DNA of 64,000 nucleotides from Chloroflexota bacterium (GTDB lineage Bacteria > Chloroflexota > Limnocylindria > Limnocylindrales > CSP1-4). The stretch spans positions 1 to 64,000 of the forward strand of contig JAJYNP010000141.1 of NCBI GenBank assembly GCA_021786265.1, read 5' to 3'. Every line of letters starts with the position of its first letter. Within the stretch, counting starts at the first letter, position 1. Of the stretch, positions 1 to 9,099 are shown in pieces. Below the pieces are notes generated by a model. It did no database searches. It was not told where the DNA came from and saw only the letters and a program-made list of their open reading frames with translations. A program made the position numbers and the translations under genes.

Positions 1-582
1 GATCAGCTGGGAGGGCTTGTTGAAGAGCGGCGCGTAGTTGGCCATGTTGGTGCCGATCGTGATGGCCCAGTACGCGATCTGGTCCCACGGCAGCAGGTAA
101 CCGGTGAACGAGAGCATCAGGGTCAGGAAGAGCAGGACCACGCCCACCACCCAGTTGAACTCGCGCGGCGGCTTGTAGGCCCCGTGGTAGAAGACCCGCA
201 TCATGTGCAGGAACACGAAGAACACCATCAGGTGCGCGGCCCAGCGATGGATGTTGCGGGTCAGCAGGCCGAAGACCACCTGGGACTGGATCTGCAGGAT
301 ATCGGTGTACGCCTGCGTGGCCGACGGCACGTAGAAGAACATCAGGTAGACGCCCGTCACGACCAGGACCAGGAACAGGAAGAACGAGAGCCCGCCCAGG
401 CAGAATGTGTAGGCGAACTTCACCGCGTGCTGGCGCACCCGCACGGGATGGAGGTGCAGGAACACGTTGTTCATGACCGCCATCGCGCGCGAGCGCTCGT
501 CGGACGGGTAGGCCTGCCGGAAGACCGAGCGCCAGACCGCGCTGCGGCGGATCGACTGGTCGACCCGCTCGAGGAAGCTCAC
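1..582 (-). CDS. cytochrome b (b6-type), N-terminal part, runs off the window
   Basis: The reverse strand encodes the N-terminal ~194 residues of a cytochrome b of the quinol:cytochrome c/plastocyanin reductase family; the rest lies outside the window. After a soluble start, a first membrane span ([18 protein letters not shown]) is followed by [14 protein letters not shown] and [13 protein letters not shown]. These place two histidines 14 residues apart, the usual first ligands of the two b hemes, and a further span ends in GYLLPWDQ, a cytochrome b signature. The start is GTG at 582, overlapping the stop of the upstream flavoprotein by 4 bases (GTGA), so the two are very probably co-translated. 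The subunit should sit in the cytoplasmic membrane and oxidise menaquinol. Whether it belongs to a bc-type or an unusual complex cannot be decided without the downstream genes. Confidence 0.9.
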   Translation of the reverse strand, partial: MSFLERVDQSIRRSAVWRSVFRQAYPSDERSRAMAVMNNVFLHLHPVRVRQHAVKFAYTFCLGGLSFFLFLVLVVTGVYLMFFYVPSATQAYTDILQIQSQVVFGLLTRNIHRWAAHLMVFFVFLHMMRVFYHGAYKPPREFNWVVGVVLLFLTLMLSFTGYLLPWDQIAYWAITIGTNMANYAPLFNKPSQLI

Positions 583-2429
583 CTGCCGCCACCCCCCGAC
601 ACCGGCGTGTTGTCCAGACCGAAGAGACCGAGCTGTGCGTCGCGGTAGCTCTCCTTGTAGAGCCACCCGTCGCTGCTGACTTCCTGGAGCTCGAACCGCT
701 CCATGGTGATCGCGTCGTACGGGCACCGCTTGACGCACAGTGCGCAGCGGATGCAGCGCTCCTCGTCGAGCACCATCGCGGCGCCGGTCTGCCAGCCGTA
801 CGCCTCCACGAGCTCCGGGAGCGCCCTCTCGGACTTCATCTGACTGACGTCGACCATGTGGATGACGCCCTCGGGGCAGACGTCGGCGCAGGCGCCGCAG
901 AGCACGCAACGGAACGGGTCGAACCAGATGTTGTAGTTGCACATCAGGCAGCGGGTCGACTCGGTGACGGCATCCGCGGCGCCGTAGCCGCGCTCGACCG
1001 GCTGGGTGAAGTTGACCGCCGGGTCGGTGGAGGGCATGCGCGCCGGCGGCGGCACCATGGGCACGTGCTGGCGAGGGATGACGTCCCAGAACTCCGGCAT
1101 CTCGTGACGCCACGAGCTGACCACCCGCACATTCGCCCGGATCTCGACCCGGGAACGGCCCGAGAGGTAGCGGTCGATCGCGCAGGCGCACTTCTTGCCG
1201 TGGCCCGCCGCCTCGATCAGCGTGGTGGGACCGGTCACGAAGTCGCCGCAGGCGAAGACGCCCTTGACGTTGGTGGCGTACGTCCCCGGATCGACCCGGA
1301 TGCGGCCGCGGGCGATCTCGAAGCTCGACTCGACCGGGAGGAAGGTATTGTCGGCCGCCTGGCTCACCGCCGGGATCACCGTCTCGGCGGGGATCACGAA
1401 CTCGGTCCCGGGGATCGGAACGGGTGAGCGGCGGCCGCTGGCGTCGGGCTCGCCGAGGCGGTTCCGGATCATCCTGACGCCGGTGAGCCGGCCGTCCTCG
1501 CCGATCAGCTCCACCGGGCTCACGAGGAACTCCATGCGGACGCCCTCGCGCTCCGTCTCGCCCAGCTCCTCCTCGTCCACCACCAGCTCCGAGCGAGTCC
1601 GGCGGTAGGCGATGGTGACGCGTTCGGCGCCGTAGCGGAGGCTGGTGCGCGAACAGTCCATGGCGGTGTAGCCGCCACCGATCACCACCACGTCTCGGCC
1701 CACCTCGAGCGGGTCGCCGAGGTTGGCCTTGCGCATGTAGTCCACGCCGTACTGGATCCCGGCGAGATGGCTGCCTGGGAGATCGAGCGGAACGGGGTCC
1801 ATGGCCCCGGCCGTGATGGCGATCGCATCGAAGCGCTCCTGGAGCGCCTCGAACGAGATGTCGCGCCCGATCCTGGTGTTGTAGTGGAACCGCACGCCCA
1901 GGCGTTCGATCAGGCGGACGTCCATCTCGATCGCCTCGCGGGGGAGGCGGAACGCGGGCACGCCGATGAGCATGGTGCCGCCGGCGTAGGGCAGCGCGTC
2001 GAACACGTCGACCCGGTAACCGGCGGTCGCCAGCTCGCGCGCGACCGCGAGGCCCGCCGGCCCGGCGCCCACGATCGCGACGGTCTCCTCCCGGGGGCTG
2101 ATCGCCGGCATCTCGTCCGGGATCCCGGATGCTGCGTGCCACTCGGTGAGGAAGCGCTTCATGGCGCGAATGGCGAGCGGCCGGTCGATGTCGCCGCGGC
2201 GGCACGCGCGCTCACAGGGCGCGGAGCAGACGTAGGCGCACATCGCCGCGACGGGGTTCGGCTCGCGGGCGAGGATGTACCCCTCCTCGAAGCGTCCCTC
2301 CGCCGCGAGGTTCAGGTACCCCCGGCAGTTCGTCCCGACCGGGCACGCCTCCTGGCACTCGATGTTGCACTGCAACCAGGACGCATCGACTGGCTGGACG
2401 AGGAACTCCTGGTTCGGGTCGATCGCCAC
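579..2429 (-). CDS. GltD-like FAD/NAD(P)H oxidoreductase with N- and C-terminal iron-sulfur domains
   Basis: A 616-residue soluble flavoprotein related to the small subunit of glutamate synthase. An N-terminal double-cluster domain has cysteines at 21, 25, 29, 35 and 64, 68, 72, 76. The FAD-binding Rossmann motif GAGPAG is at 121-126 and the NAD(P)-binding GGGYTA at 251-256. The C-terminus adds a bacterial ferredoxin domain with two CxxCxxC sets (508-518 and 559-569), giving up to four [4Fe-4S] clusters. This is longer than classical GltD (~470 residues), and no GltB large subunit is next to it. Its stop overlaps the GTG of the cytochrome b gene, so a role passing electrons between NAD(P)H or ferredoxin and the quinone pool is more likely than glutamate synthesis; this is inference. 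ATG at 2429 is taken as the start because it precedes the first cysteine domain. Confidence 0.85.
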   Translation of the reverse strand: MAIDPNQEFLVQPVDASWLQCNIECQEACPVGTNCRGYLNLAAEGRFEEGYILAREPNPVAAMCAYVCSAPCERACRRGDIDRPLAIRAMKRFLTEWHAASGIPDEMPAISPREETVAIVGAGPAGLAVARELATAGYRVDVFDALPYAGGTMLIGVPAFRLPREAIEMDVRLIERLGVRFHYNTRIGRDISFEALQERFDAIAITAGAMDPVPLDLPGSHLAGIQYGVDYMRKANLGDPLEVGRDVVVIGGGYTAMDCSRTSLRYGAERVTIAYRRTRSELVVDEEELGETEREGVRMEFLVSPVELIGEDGRLTGVRMIRNRLGEPDASGRRSPVPIPGTEFVIPAETVIPAVSQAADNTFLPVESSFEIARGRIRVDPGTYATNVKGVFACGDFVTGPTTLIEAAGHGKKCACAIDRYLSGRSRVEIRANVRVVSSWRHEMPEFWDVIPRQHVPMVPPPARMPSTDPAVNFTQPVERGYGAADAVTESTRCLMCNYNIWFDPFRCVLCGACADVCPEGVIHMVDVSQMKSERALPELVEAYGWQTGAAMVLDEERCIRCALCVKRCPYDAITMERFELQEVSSDGWLYKESYRDAQLGLFGLDNTPVSGGGGR

Positions 2430-2646
2430 GGTCAGATCGGCACTCCGCTTGCAGGGATGGAGCTGGAGGACACCGGAGGAGATCGTCGGTCGGTAGCTGG
2501 CGGCGAATCTACCATCGGACCCGGGACGTCCGCAAAGAAGGCCGTCTGGCAGCCTGAATCAGGGCCGACTGGCACTGGCCGTGACCACAGCACCTGGTCG
2601 CGGGCACGTTCTTACCAATCCCGGCCGCACCCCGGGAGCGGTCCGC

Positions 2647-2740
2647 GTCGTTCACAGCCGTTCCCGGGTCGTTCACAACCGTTCCCACAGCCGTTCCCGG
2701 GGCAGCCGTTCCCGGGGCACAGCCGTTCCCGGGGCAGGTT
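2647..2740. repeat. degenerate tandem repeat, CCGTTCCC(GGG) units
   Basis: About six copies of an octamer CCGTTCCC or its close variant, most followed by GGG and several preceded by CACAG or GGCAG, lie in irregular tandem directly upstream of the -35 box of the promoter at 2739-2767. Spacing is 12-22 bp. The sequence shows only the repeat; a regulator-binding role is inference. Confidence 0.6.
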
Positions 2741-2767
2741 GACGCGGTCCCCGCTTCCCCGTACGCT
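2739..2767 (+). promoter_or_regulatory. sigma70-like promoter for the coiled-coil gene
   Basis: TTGACG (2739-2744), a 17-bp spacer and TACGCT (2762-2767). Transcription would begin near 2774, giving a leader of about 43 nt before the ATG at 2817. Confidence 0.55.
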
Positions 2768-2816
2768 CGCGTTCCAGGATGCGACGCCCGACGCCGTCTG
2801 CGCTAGTCCGCCCGCG

Positions 2817-4553
2817 ATGAGCCTCACGGGTCCCGCCCTCGTCGCGGCGGGTGCGTTCCTCGGGGCGGCGTGCGTGGGTCTTGCGGTCTGGCTGGCCGCG
2901 TGGCACCGCCCGCCCGAGGTCCACCTGACGATCACCCGGAACGCCCTGCCGCCGCGAGACCCGGCGGTCCCCCTCGACCGCAGCGACCCGGTCGCGGTAC
3001 GGCCGGGCGAACCGTCTCGGACGCCCCCTTCCTCGGTGGCGCTGCGGATCGCGTCCGGGGCCGACCCCGTCCTGCATCGGCTCCTCGCTCCACCCGCACC
3101 CGACGGCATCGCGGTGGTCGGCCGCTCCCGGTCGCCGGCGCTCGCGCTCGTGTCGGCACGTGCTCCGACTTCGACGAGCGACCAGGGGCCGGTGATCGAC
3201 CCGCGCGCCCTGGCGGCCCGACCGCTCCCCGGGGAGCCCGACTCCGACCCGGTGCCAGGGCCCGCGCCGGACCGCATGCTGTCCGGATCCGCGCCGGGCC
3301 GGGCGATGGCGCAGTCCGCGGACCATGCGACGGACGATCCGGTGCCGCAGCAGGTCGATCCGGGGCACGGGGACGCCGCGGACGCCGGTGCGACGAGCGA
3401 GGGCCCGTGTGCCGCCGAGCGCCGGCTCCTCCGCGAGCTCGCCGCCCTCATCGAGCGTGCGCGTGCCGTGTACGAGGACGCGATCGACACGCAACATCGC
3501 ACGCAGCGCGAGTACGACGCCGCCGTGGCGCGAATCGAGGGCGCGGCGCACGTCATGGACGGACGGCGGGTCCTCGAGGAGAAGGACGCCGCGCAGCGGC
3601 GCTTCCGCATCGAGCGCCTCTCCGCGCGTGACGCCGCCGCGGTCGAGGAGGCGGCGGCACGGTGGCTGGCGACCGTGAACCAGCTGAACGTCCGGGTGCG
3701 CGAGGCGCAGCGCGTCACAGCCGTGGAGCGCCGCCGGGTGACGCGCCTGGTGTCGGAGCTCGAGGCCTGCGCCGCCCGCGCCGACGCATCCCGGATCGCG
3801 CTCGAGTCGGCGGAGCAGCGGCGGCAACAGGCCCGCGAGACGCTCGCGGCCTGCGAGGAGCTGCAGGTGGCTCGTCTCGCGGCGACCACGATGGCGGCCG
3901 CAACGCCCCGTGCGGCAGAGGCCCTTCCCGGTATCGCGCCCTCCCCGGTCCCCGACGCAGTCGAGCCCGATCTCGAGCTCCTGGAGCGCGTACCGACGGC
4001 TCCCTCCACGGTACTGGCGCGCATCGTGAGCGGCGACGACCCGCTGCTGGGGAAGGTGGTCGAGGAGCTCGCCGCGGGCTCAGTCGACGAGGCACGACGC
4101 TGGCACCTCGAGCTGTCGGCGCTGCGAGACGCGGTCGTGGCGGCGGCGATCGATGCCGCGGCCATCGACCTGCCGGCAGATCAGCCATTCTGGTCGGAAT
4201 TCACGGCGGCCGAGGCACGCGAGATCGCCGTGGCGCTGTCCAGCCTGGGCCACCGCTACGACGGCCGGGGAGGGTTCGCCGACGGCCGCGTGCCCTCGAC
4301 GCGCGATCTCGCCCTCTCCGTCGGATACGCCGGGCTCGATCCTCGCCGGATCCGCCGGTGGCCATCGGCCACCGAGATCCCGCTGCTGCTCCGTGGCGCC
4401 CGCGTCGCGGCCGCCGAGTTCGTGACCGCCGGGGCACCCGACCTGTCGCTCGGCGAGATGATCGGCCTCCTCGGCCGGCACGCGCCCGACCTCACCCCAC
4501 TGTGGGACGAGTGGGGGCGGGCCCGACCGCTGCTGGCCCGGATCGGTCGCTGA
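2817..4553 (+). CDS. membrane-anchored coiled-coil protein of unknown function
   Basis: I do not recognise this 578-residue protein. Residues 1-27 form a single hydrophobic N-terminal anchor without a lipobox. It is followed by a low-complexity Pro/Ala/Gly-rich linker to about 195. Residues ~200-350 are rich in Arg, Glu and Ala in heptad-like order and should form a long coiled coil. The C-terminal ~200 residues look globular. A short internal similarity is visible: SSVALRIASGADPVLHRLL near residue 80 resembles STVLARIVSGDDPLLGKVV at the start of the C-terminal domain. ATG 2817 is preferred because it begins exactly at the hydrophobic segment and lies downstream of a clear promoter; no strong ribosome-binding site is visible. 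The frame stays open far upstream, but only as antisense to the flavoprotein gene. Confidence 0.6.
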   Translation: MSLTGPALVAAGAFLGAACVGLAVWLAAWHRPPEVHLTITRNALPPRDPAVPLDRSDPVAVRPGEPSRTPPSSVALRIASGADPVLHRLLAPPAPDGIAVVGRSRSPALALVSARAPTSTSDQGPVIDPRALAARPLPGEPDSDPVPGPAPDRMLSGSAPGRAMAQSADHATDDPVPQQVDPGHGDAADAGATSEGPCAAERRLLRELAALIERARAVYEDAIDTQHRTQREYDAAVARIEGAAHVMDGRRVLEEKDAAQRRFRIERLSARDAAAVEEAAARWLATVNQLNVRVREAQRVTAVERRRVTRLVSELEACAARADASRIALESAEQRRQQARETLAACEELQVARLAATTMAAATPRAAEALPGIAPSPVPDAVEPDLELLERVPTAPSTVLARIVSGDDPLLGKVVEELAAGSVDEARRWHLELSALRDAVVAAAIDAAAIDLPADQPFWSEFTAAEAREIAVALSSLGHRYDGRGGFADGRVPSTRDLALSVGYAGLDPRRIRRWPSATEIPLLLRGARVAAAEFVTAGAPDLSLGEMIGLLGRHAPDLTPLWDEWGRARPLLARIGR

Positions 4554-4577
4554 TCCGGCCGAACGCGGGGATCCGCG

Positions 4578-5330
4578 TCAGCGCTCGATCCGGATGACCC
4601 GGAACGGCTCGGCCGCAGCGACTCCCACCAGCGCGCCCTGCTGCGCCAGGCGCTCGCGGACGCGTTCCTCGGTCCCGGCCGGGTCCCGCAGCTGGCTCGC
4701 GTGCGCCCGCAGGGCGAGTACCTTGCGGTCCACGTAGCCGCTGACGTCCACCCACTCGGCCGGCTCCGCGGGCCAGAACAGGTAGATGCGGCGCACGACG
4801 TGGGGCACCAGCCCTGACTTCGCAAGGTGCGGGAAGGCCATGGCGTTGCGCGCCGCGGGGTAGACGGCGTCGACGGCCGCCATCCCGGCAGCCCGGTGGT
4901 CCGTGTGCTGGACGAAGCCGTCGGCGGTGAACAGGTGCGTCGGATCCGAGGTCATGACCGCGTCGGGCCGCATCTCGCGGATGACCCGGACGAGCGCCTC
5001 GCGCAGCGGCAGATCGTTATCGAGCGCGCCGTCCGGCTGGTGAAGGAAGTGAACGGCCCGGTATCCCACGACCTCCGCCGCGGCTCGCTGTTCGGCCTCC
5101 CGGAGCAGCCCGAGCTGGACCGGGTCGGTGTCCGGGTCGTCCGCACCCGCGTCGCCGCTGGTGCAGCACACGAGTTCGGCCACGGTGCCCCGGCCCGTCC
5201 AGCGGGCGACGGTGGCGGCCGGTCCGAAGTCCGCGTCGTCGGGATGGGCGACGATCACGAGGAGGCGTTCCGGTCGCTCGTCGTGGAGCACGGGTCCGGC
5301 AGTCACGCCGGCCACGGGACGAGACGTCAC
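4578..5330 (-). CDS. PIG-L/LmbE family deacetylase
   Basis: A 250-residue protein of the PIG-L family, zinc-dependent N-acetyl deacetylases (mycothiol and bacillithiol pathway MshB/BshB, LmbE). The metal motif AHPDDAD lies near the N-terminus, and the second histidine motif QHTDHRA is in the middle. The start is GTG at 5330, which overlaps the stop of the upstream peroxiredoxin by 4 bases. The coupling to a thiol peroxidase makes an acetylated amino-sugar or thiol-cofactor substrate attractive, but the sequence alone does not fix the substrate. It is the last gene of the minus-strand run that starts at the TPP riboswitch, although the peroxiredoxin probably has its own promoter. Confidence 0.85.
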   Translation of the reverse strand: MTSRPVAGVTAGPVLHDERPERLLVIVAHPDDADFGPAATVARWTGRGTVAELVCCTSGDAGADDPDTDPVQLGLLREAEQRAAAEVVGYRAVHFLHQPDGALDNDLPLREALVRVIREMRPDAVMTSDPTHLFTADGFVQHTDHRAAGMAAVDAVYPAARNAMAFPHLAKSGLVPHVVRRIYLFWPAEPAEWVDVSGYVDRKVLALRAHASQLRDPAGTEERVRERLAQQGALVGVAAAEPFRVIRIER

Positions 5331-5824
5331 GAGCCGGCCGCCCTCCCCGGCGACGTACCCAGCCCGCGCAGCGCCTCCAGGACCTCGGCCGCGTGGCCCT
5401 CCGGCCGGACGTGCTCCCAGGCGCGGACGATGCGACCCTGTCCGTCGACGAGGAACGTCTCCCGCGCGTTGCCCCAGTACGTCCGCCCGTAGCGGGTCTT
5501 CTCGACCCACACGCCGTAGGCCTCGGCCACGGCATGGTCGCCGTCCACGAGCAACGGGAAGGAGAGTCCGTGCTGCTCGCGGAAGCGGGCGTGGCTCCGC
5601 TCGTCCTGCGGGCTGATCCCCCACACCTCCGCGCCGAGGGCCTGGATCTCGGCGTTCGCGTCCCGGAACTCGCAGGCCTCGGTGGTACAGCCGGGCGTCA
5701 TGTCCCTGGGATAGAAATAGATCACGGTCGGGCGGGGACGCTGTCCGGAGAGCCGGTGCCGCTTTCCCGCGTCGTCGACGAGCTCGAAGTCGGGCGCCTC
5801 GTCCCCGGGTTGCAGATGCCCCAT
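5327..5824 (-). CDS. bcp: thioredoxin-dependent peroxiredoxin, BCP/PrxQ type
   Basis: A 165-residue atypical 2-Cys peroxiredoxin that reduces hydroperoxides in the cytoplasm. The PrxQ signature TPGCTTEACEF puts the peroxidatic cysteine at 46 and the resolving cysteine five residues on at 51, the usual PrxQ spacing. YFYPRDMTPGC and the later F-LVDGQGRIVRAW match the thioredoxin fold. ATG 5824 is chosen over upstream in-frame codons because the family begins with a short lead into PGDEAPDF, and a TATGCT box ends 7 nt before this ATG, suggesting a leaderless message. The following PIG-L gene overlaps its stop. Confidence 0.92.
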   Translation of the reverse strand: MGHLQPGDEAPDFELVDDAGKRHRLSGQRPRPTVIYFYPRDMTPGCTTEACEFRDANAEIQALGAEVWGISPQDERSHARFREQHGLSFPLLVDGDHAVAEAYGVWVEKTRYGRTYWGNARETFLVDGQGRIVRAWEHVRPEGHAAEVLEALRGLGTSPGRAAGS

Positions 5825-5899
5825 GCGCGACAGCATACCCGCGCCGCGGGCGACTGCCATCGGGGCGACTGCCACCGGGGCGACCCGCCGCCATCCCCG

Positions 5900-6688
5900 T
5901 CACAGCACCCAGGCGACGAGCACGGCCCCGGCGACGGCGAGACCGGCGACCAGCACGATCGCGTCGAGACGGCCGAGCGAGATCGGACGGTACACGCCCC
6001 GCGCGCGGTCGGTGTCGAAGCCCCGAGCGTCCATCGCGAGGGCCATTCGCTCGGCCCGCCGGATCGCCGTGATCAGCAGGACCAGCAGCTGCCCGCCGAA
6101 TGCGGTGACGCGGCCCCACGGTGTGCGGGGCTCGATTCCCCGCAGCCGGCGCACCGTCCGGATCGCCGCCCAGTCGGCCACGAGCAACGGCACGATCCGC
6201 AGCGCCGCCAGCGTGCCGTAGGCGAACCGATAGGGGATGCGCCACTGCTGCACCAGCGAGTCCGCGAGCTCGGTGGGATCCGACGTGGCGAAGACGAGGA
6301 GGCTCACGAGCGCGATCACGGCCAGGCGCAGGCAGATGGCGACTCCGGCCGACAGCGCGACGCCCGTGATGCGCAACGGGCCGGCCTGCGCGACCGCGAC
6401 CACGGACAGGTCACCGTTGGCGGGGTTGACCAGCACGGTGAGCAGCCCGAGACCGAGTGCGGCGAGGCCCAGCGGCGCGAGCCGGCGCGGCACGCGGCCG
6501 AGCGGCAGGCCAGAGCAGAGGAGCAGCGCCAGGATCCCGACGATCCCGAGCACGAACGGCACCAGCGGACCGGCGGCGAGCACCGCGACGACGAGCCATG
6601 CCACCCCGACGACGATCCGGGTCACCGGCGCGACCCTGGTGAGGAGCGCCGGGCGGACCGGCTCAAGCGGCGCCGGGAGGAAGCTCAC
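5900..6688 (-). CDS. ykoC: ECF transporter transmembrane component, YkoC/EcfT family
   Basis: A 262-residue membrane protein with about five spans, the energy-coupling T component of an ECF vitamin importer. Near the C-terminus, conserved basic motifs of the T family are visible (RRLRGIE and MDARGF, the helices that dock onto the ATPases). GTG 6688 overlaps the stop of the ATPase gene by 4 bases, and the following VSFLPAPLEPV starts just ahead of the first span; the open upstream extension is Arg-rich and antisense-like. It works with YkoD and YkoE, whose genes precede it, to import thiamine or its hydroxymethylpyrimidine precursor. Confidence 0.88.
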   Translation of the reverse strand: MSFLPAPLEPVRPALLTRVAPVTRIVVGVAWLVVAVLAAGPLVPFVLGIVGILALLLCSGLPLGRVPRRLAPLGLAALGLGLLTVLVNPANGDLSVVAVAQAGPLRITGVALSAGVAICLRLAVIALVSLLVFATSDPTELADSLVQQWRIPYRFAYGTLAALRIVPLLVADWAAIRTVRRLRGIEPRTPWGRVTAFGGQLLVLLITAIRRAERMALAMDARGFDTDRARGVYRPISLGRLDAIVLVAGLAVAGAVLVAWVL

Positions 6689-8484
6689 TGGCGGACCACC
6701 GCGTGTCGCTCGGGGAACGGATCGGCGACGTCCGCGTGCACGGCGCCGTGGGCGTGCACGGCGCCGTCGCGCCACGGACCGGGGGGCGAGTACGGGGGAT
6801 CGGCCAGGAATGCCGCCGGCGATCCGTCCAGGACCACGCGGCCGTGATCGAGGGCGATCACGCGGTCGCAGCCGGGGATGAGGCGCGGGTCGTGGGTGGC
6901 CATGACCTGCGTCCGCCCGTCCAGCCGGAGCCGGTCGAGAAGGTCAACCACGGCGTCGGCCCCGCGCCGATCCAGCCCGAACGTGGGCTCGTCGAGCAGG
7001 AGGATCGATGGCCGGGCGATGCTGGCGGCGGCGATCCCCAGCCGCCGCTGCTCGCCTTCGCTGACGCGGAACGGATCCTCCGCCCCGAGCTGTCCGAGGC
7101 CGAACCGCCCCAGGGCGGCCCGGACGTCGGGGTCGGCGGGATCCGGCGCCCGGCCGAGCGCGGCGAGGCTGGCGGCGACCTCGGCGGCGCACGTCCGCCC
7201 GACGAACCCGAGCTCCGGGTTCTGGAAGACGAGCCCGAGCATGCGGGCGAGCTCGCCGCCGCGCAGCCGTGCCGGGTCCGCGCGCGGGGGGCGCGTCCCG
7301 TCGCCCACGCGCACCGTGCCGGCATCAGGTCGCCGGATGCCGGCGAGCGCGAACAGCAGCGTCGACTTGCCCGATCCGTTGGGTCCCACCAGCGCCACGC
7401 GCTCGCCGGCGCGGAGATCGAGGGTGACGTCGGAGACCGCCGCGTCCCGCGAGCCGCCCGGGGCGACGGGATAGCGGACGGAGAGCTCCCGGGCCTGCAG
7501 CAGCGGGTGAGGGCGGGCGGGCCCCCGATCTCCGTCGGCGCGGCGACCCGTCGCAGGCGGGCGATGCGGCACCGCCCGGGGGTCCGGTGCGGACAGTTGC
7601 TGCGGCGCCGGCCGGAGATCCGGCGCGGCCCACGCCCGCCACGCGCGCGGAACCCAGCTGCCGAGCCGCTCCAGGGTGCCGGCGTGGACGCGGCCCACCT
7701 CGCCGGGTGCCCCAACGGCCAGCTGACGGCCCTCGCCGTCGAGCAGGAGAACCAGGTCCGCGAGCGGCAGAGCCGCCTCCAGGCGGTGCTCGACGATCAC
7801 CACCGTGCGTTCGCGCGACAGGACCAGGGATTCCAGCCGCTCGAAGACGCCTTCCATCCCGGGTGGGTCCAGGTTCGCGGTCGGCTCGTCCAGCACGAGG
7901 AGGCCCGGCATGGGGGCCAGGACGTCCGCGATGGCCAGGCGCTGCTGCTCGCCGCCGGAGAGCGTGACGGTGGACCGCCGCTCGAACCCAGCCAGGCCGA
8001 CCACCTCGAGCATCTCCCGCACGCGGGCGCGCATGGCCGGCCACCCCCAGCCGCGATTCTCGAGCCCGAAGGCAACCTCGTCCTCTACCCGGGGCATCAC
8101 CATCTGGCTCTCGGGCTCCTGGAAGACGATCCCCGCCCGGCCGCTGACGAGCTGGATGGGGGTCGTCGCCACATCGAGATCGCCCACGCGAAGGGATCCG
8201 GACCAGGCCCCGGGGAGCTCGTGCGGAATGAGCCCGGTGAGCGCCCGCGCGAGGGTGCTCTTGCCGCTGCCAGACGGCCCGATCACAAGCAGCGCCTGCC
8301 CGGGCGCGACCCGGAACGAGAGGCCGGTCAGGGCCGGGCGTGCTCGGCCGCGGTACGTCCAGCCGAAGCCGTCGGCCGCGATCTCCGGCGGGGCGATCGT
8401 CTCCTCGCCGGCACACCGGGTCGAGAGCCCTGCGTCGCCCGCGTTGCGCCAGCGTGGATCGTCCGGCCCGGAACCCTGCGGCAT
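6685..8484 (-). CDS. ykoD: ECF transporter duplicated ATPase, YkoD type
   Basis: A 599-residue protein with two complete ABC ATPase domains in one chain, as in YkoD. Domain 1 has Walker A GPSGSGKST (69-77), the Q-loop FQEPE, signature LSGGEQQRL and Walker B LLVLDEPTANLD. Domain 2 has Walker A GPNGSGKST, signature VSEGEQRRL and Walker B ILLLDEPTFGLD. A Pro/Arg/Ala-rich linker separates them. The C-terminal tail carries an AVHAHGAVHAD repeat from a short tandem duplication in the DNA near 6735-6765. It powers the thiamine-type ECF importer. It starts 8 bases after the YkoE stop and overlaps YkoC. Confidence 0.92.
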   Translation of the reverse strand: MPQGSGPDDPRWRNAGDAGLSTRCAGEETIAPPEIAADGFGWTYRGRARPALTGLSFRVAPGQALLVIGPSGSGKSTLARALTGLIPHELPGAWSGSLRVGDLDVATTPIQLVSGRAGIVFQEPESQMVMPRVEDEVAFGLENRGWGWPAMRARVREMLEVVGLAGFERRSTVTLSGGEQQRLAIADVLAPMPGLLVLDEPTANLDPPGMEGVFERLESLVLSRERTVVIVEHRLEAALPLADLVLLLDGEGRQLAVGAPGEVGRVHAGTLERLGSWVPRAWRAWAAPDLRPAPQQLSAPDPRAVPHRPPATGRRADGDRGPARPHPLLQARELSVRYPVAPGGSRDAAVSDVTLDLRAGERVALVGPNGSGKSTLLFALAGIRRPDAGTVRVGDGTRPPRADPARLRGGELARMLGLVFQNPELGFVGRTCAAEVAASLAALGRAPDPADPDVRAALGRFGLGQLGAEDPFRVSEGEQRRLGIAAASIARPSILLLDEPTFGLDRRGADAVVDLLDRLRLDGRTQVMATHDPRLIPGCDRVIALDHGRVVLDGSPAAFLADPPYSPPGPWRDGAVHAHGAVHADVADPFPERHAVVRQ

Positions 8485-8492
8485 CGATCGGG

Positions 8493-9095
8493 TCAGGCGT
8501 CCGACGGGAAACCCTCGAGGACGCCGGCCCGCCGCAGGGCGCGGACCAGCAGCCAGCCACCGAGCCCGGCGATGACGACGCCCGAGACGACCTCGAGCAC
8601 GGCCACCGACGCCTGGAACGGGATGCCGTTGGACGGGTAGTAGACGGGCAGGTCGTGGAGGGCCTCACCGACGCCCGCGATTCCGCCCGCGATGAGCGCC
8701 ACCGGCAGCCCGAACGACCGGTACAGCGTGAACGCGAAGACCAGCTCGGCCCCCGTCCCCTGGACGAAGCCGGAGAGGACCACGTCCATGCCCCAGACGT
8801 TGCCGAGCAGGGCGGACACTATCGCGGCGACCAGCTCGGCGAAGAGCGCGGCCCCGGGCTTGCGCACGATCAGCGTGGCGATGACGGCGGGCATGAGCCA
8901 CACGCCGCTGATCACGTATTCAAGCGGCTTGAACGTTCCGAACAGCGGCGCCGCGACGTTCCATACGGTGTCCCAGGCCCAGAACACCACCCCGAACGCC
9001 ACCGCGATCACGGCGGTCACCACGATGTCCCGGGTGCGCCAGCGCGTGTCAGGCGACGCCAGGGCCGTCCCGTAGCGCGCCACGTTGTGTGCCAT
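8493..9095 (-). CDS. ykoE: ECF transporter substrate-binding component, YkoE family
   Basis: A 200-residue integral membrane protein with about six spans, matching the YkoE family of S components for thiamine or hydroxymethylpyrimidine. Typical features are the N-terminal WRTRDIVVTAVIAVAFGVVF, the conserved GVWLMPAVIATLIVRKPGAA region, and the central NVWGMDVVLSGFVQGTGAE. ATG 9095 lies 4 bases after the thiN stop; the sequence GGGAGGGATGAGCAG just before it offers a strong ribosome-binding site overlapping the thiN stop. The gene order thiN-ykoE-ykoD-ykoC behind a TPP riboswitch fixes thiamine or a precursor as the likely cargo. Confidence 0.92.
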   Translation of the reverse strand: MAHNVARYGTALASPDTRWRTRDIVVTAVIAVAFGVVFWAWDTVWNVAAPLFGTFKPLEYVISGVWLMPAVIATLIVRKPGAALFAELVAAIVSALLGNVWGMDVVLSGFVQGTGAELVFAFTLYRSFGLPVALIAGGIAGVGEALHDLPVYYPSNGIPFQASVAVLEVVSGVVIAGLGGWLLVRALRRAGVLEGFPSDA

Positions 9096-9099
9096 CTGC

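Larger units (their letters stand above)
2430..2816. other. intergenic region, 387 bp, divergent promoters and repeats
   Basis: This gap separates the divergent flavoprotein and coiled-coil genes. It holds a cluster of CCGTTCCC repeats (2647-2740) and a good sigma70-like promoter for the rightward gene (2739-2767). No gene of its own is supported. Confidence 0.6.

Noticed and set aside
1767..2816. Upstream in-frame extension of the coiled-coil gene by ~350 codons
   Set aside because: It would run antisense through the flavoprotein gene and across its promoter region; the residues are low-complexity and the hydrophobic anchor begins at 2817.
2612..4165. Long minus-strand open frame across the coiled-coil gene
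   Set aside because: Its translation is Ser/Arg/Ala-rich without any domain; typical of antisense frames in very GC-rich DNA. The plus-strand gene has a promoter and ordered structure.
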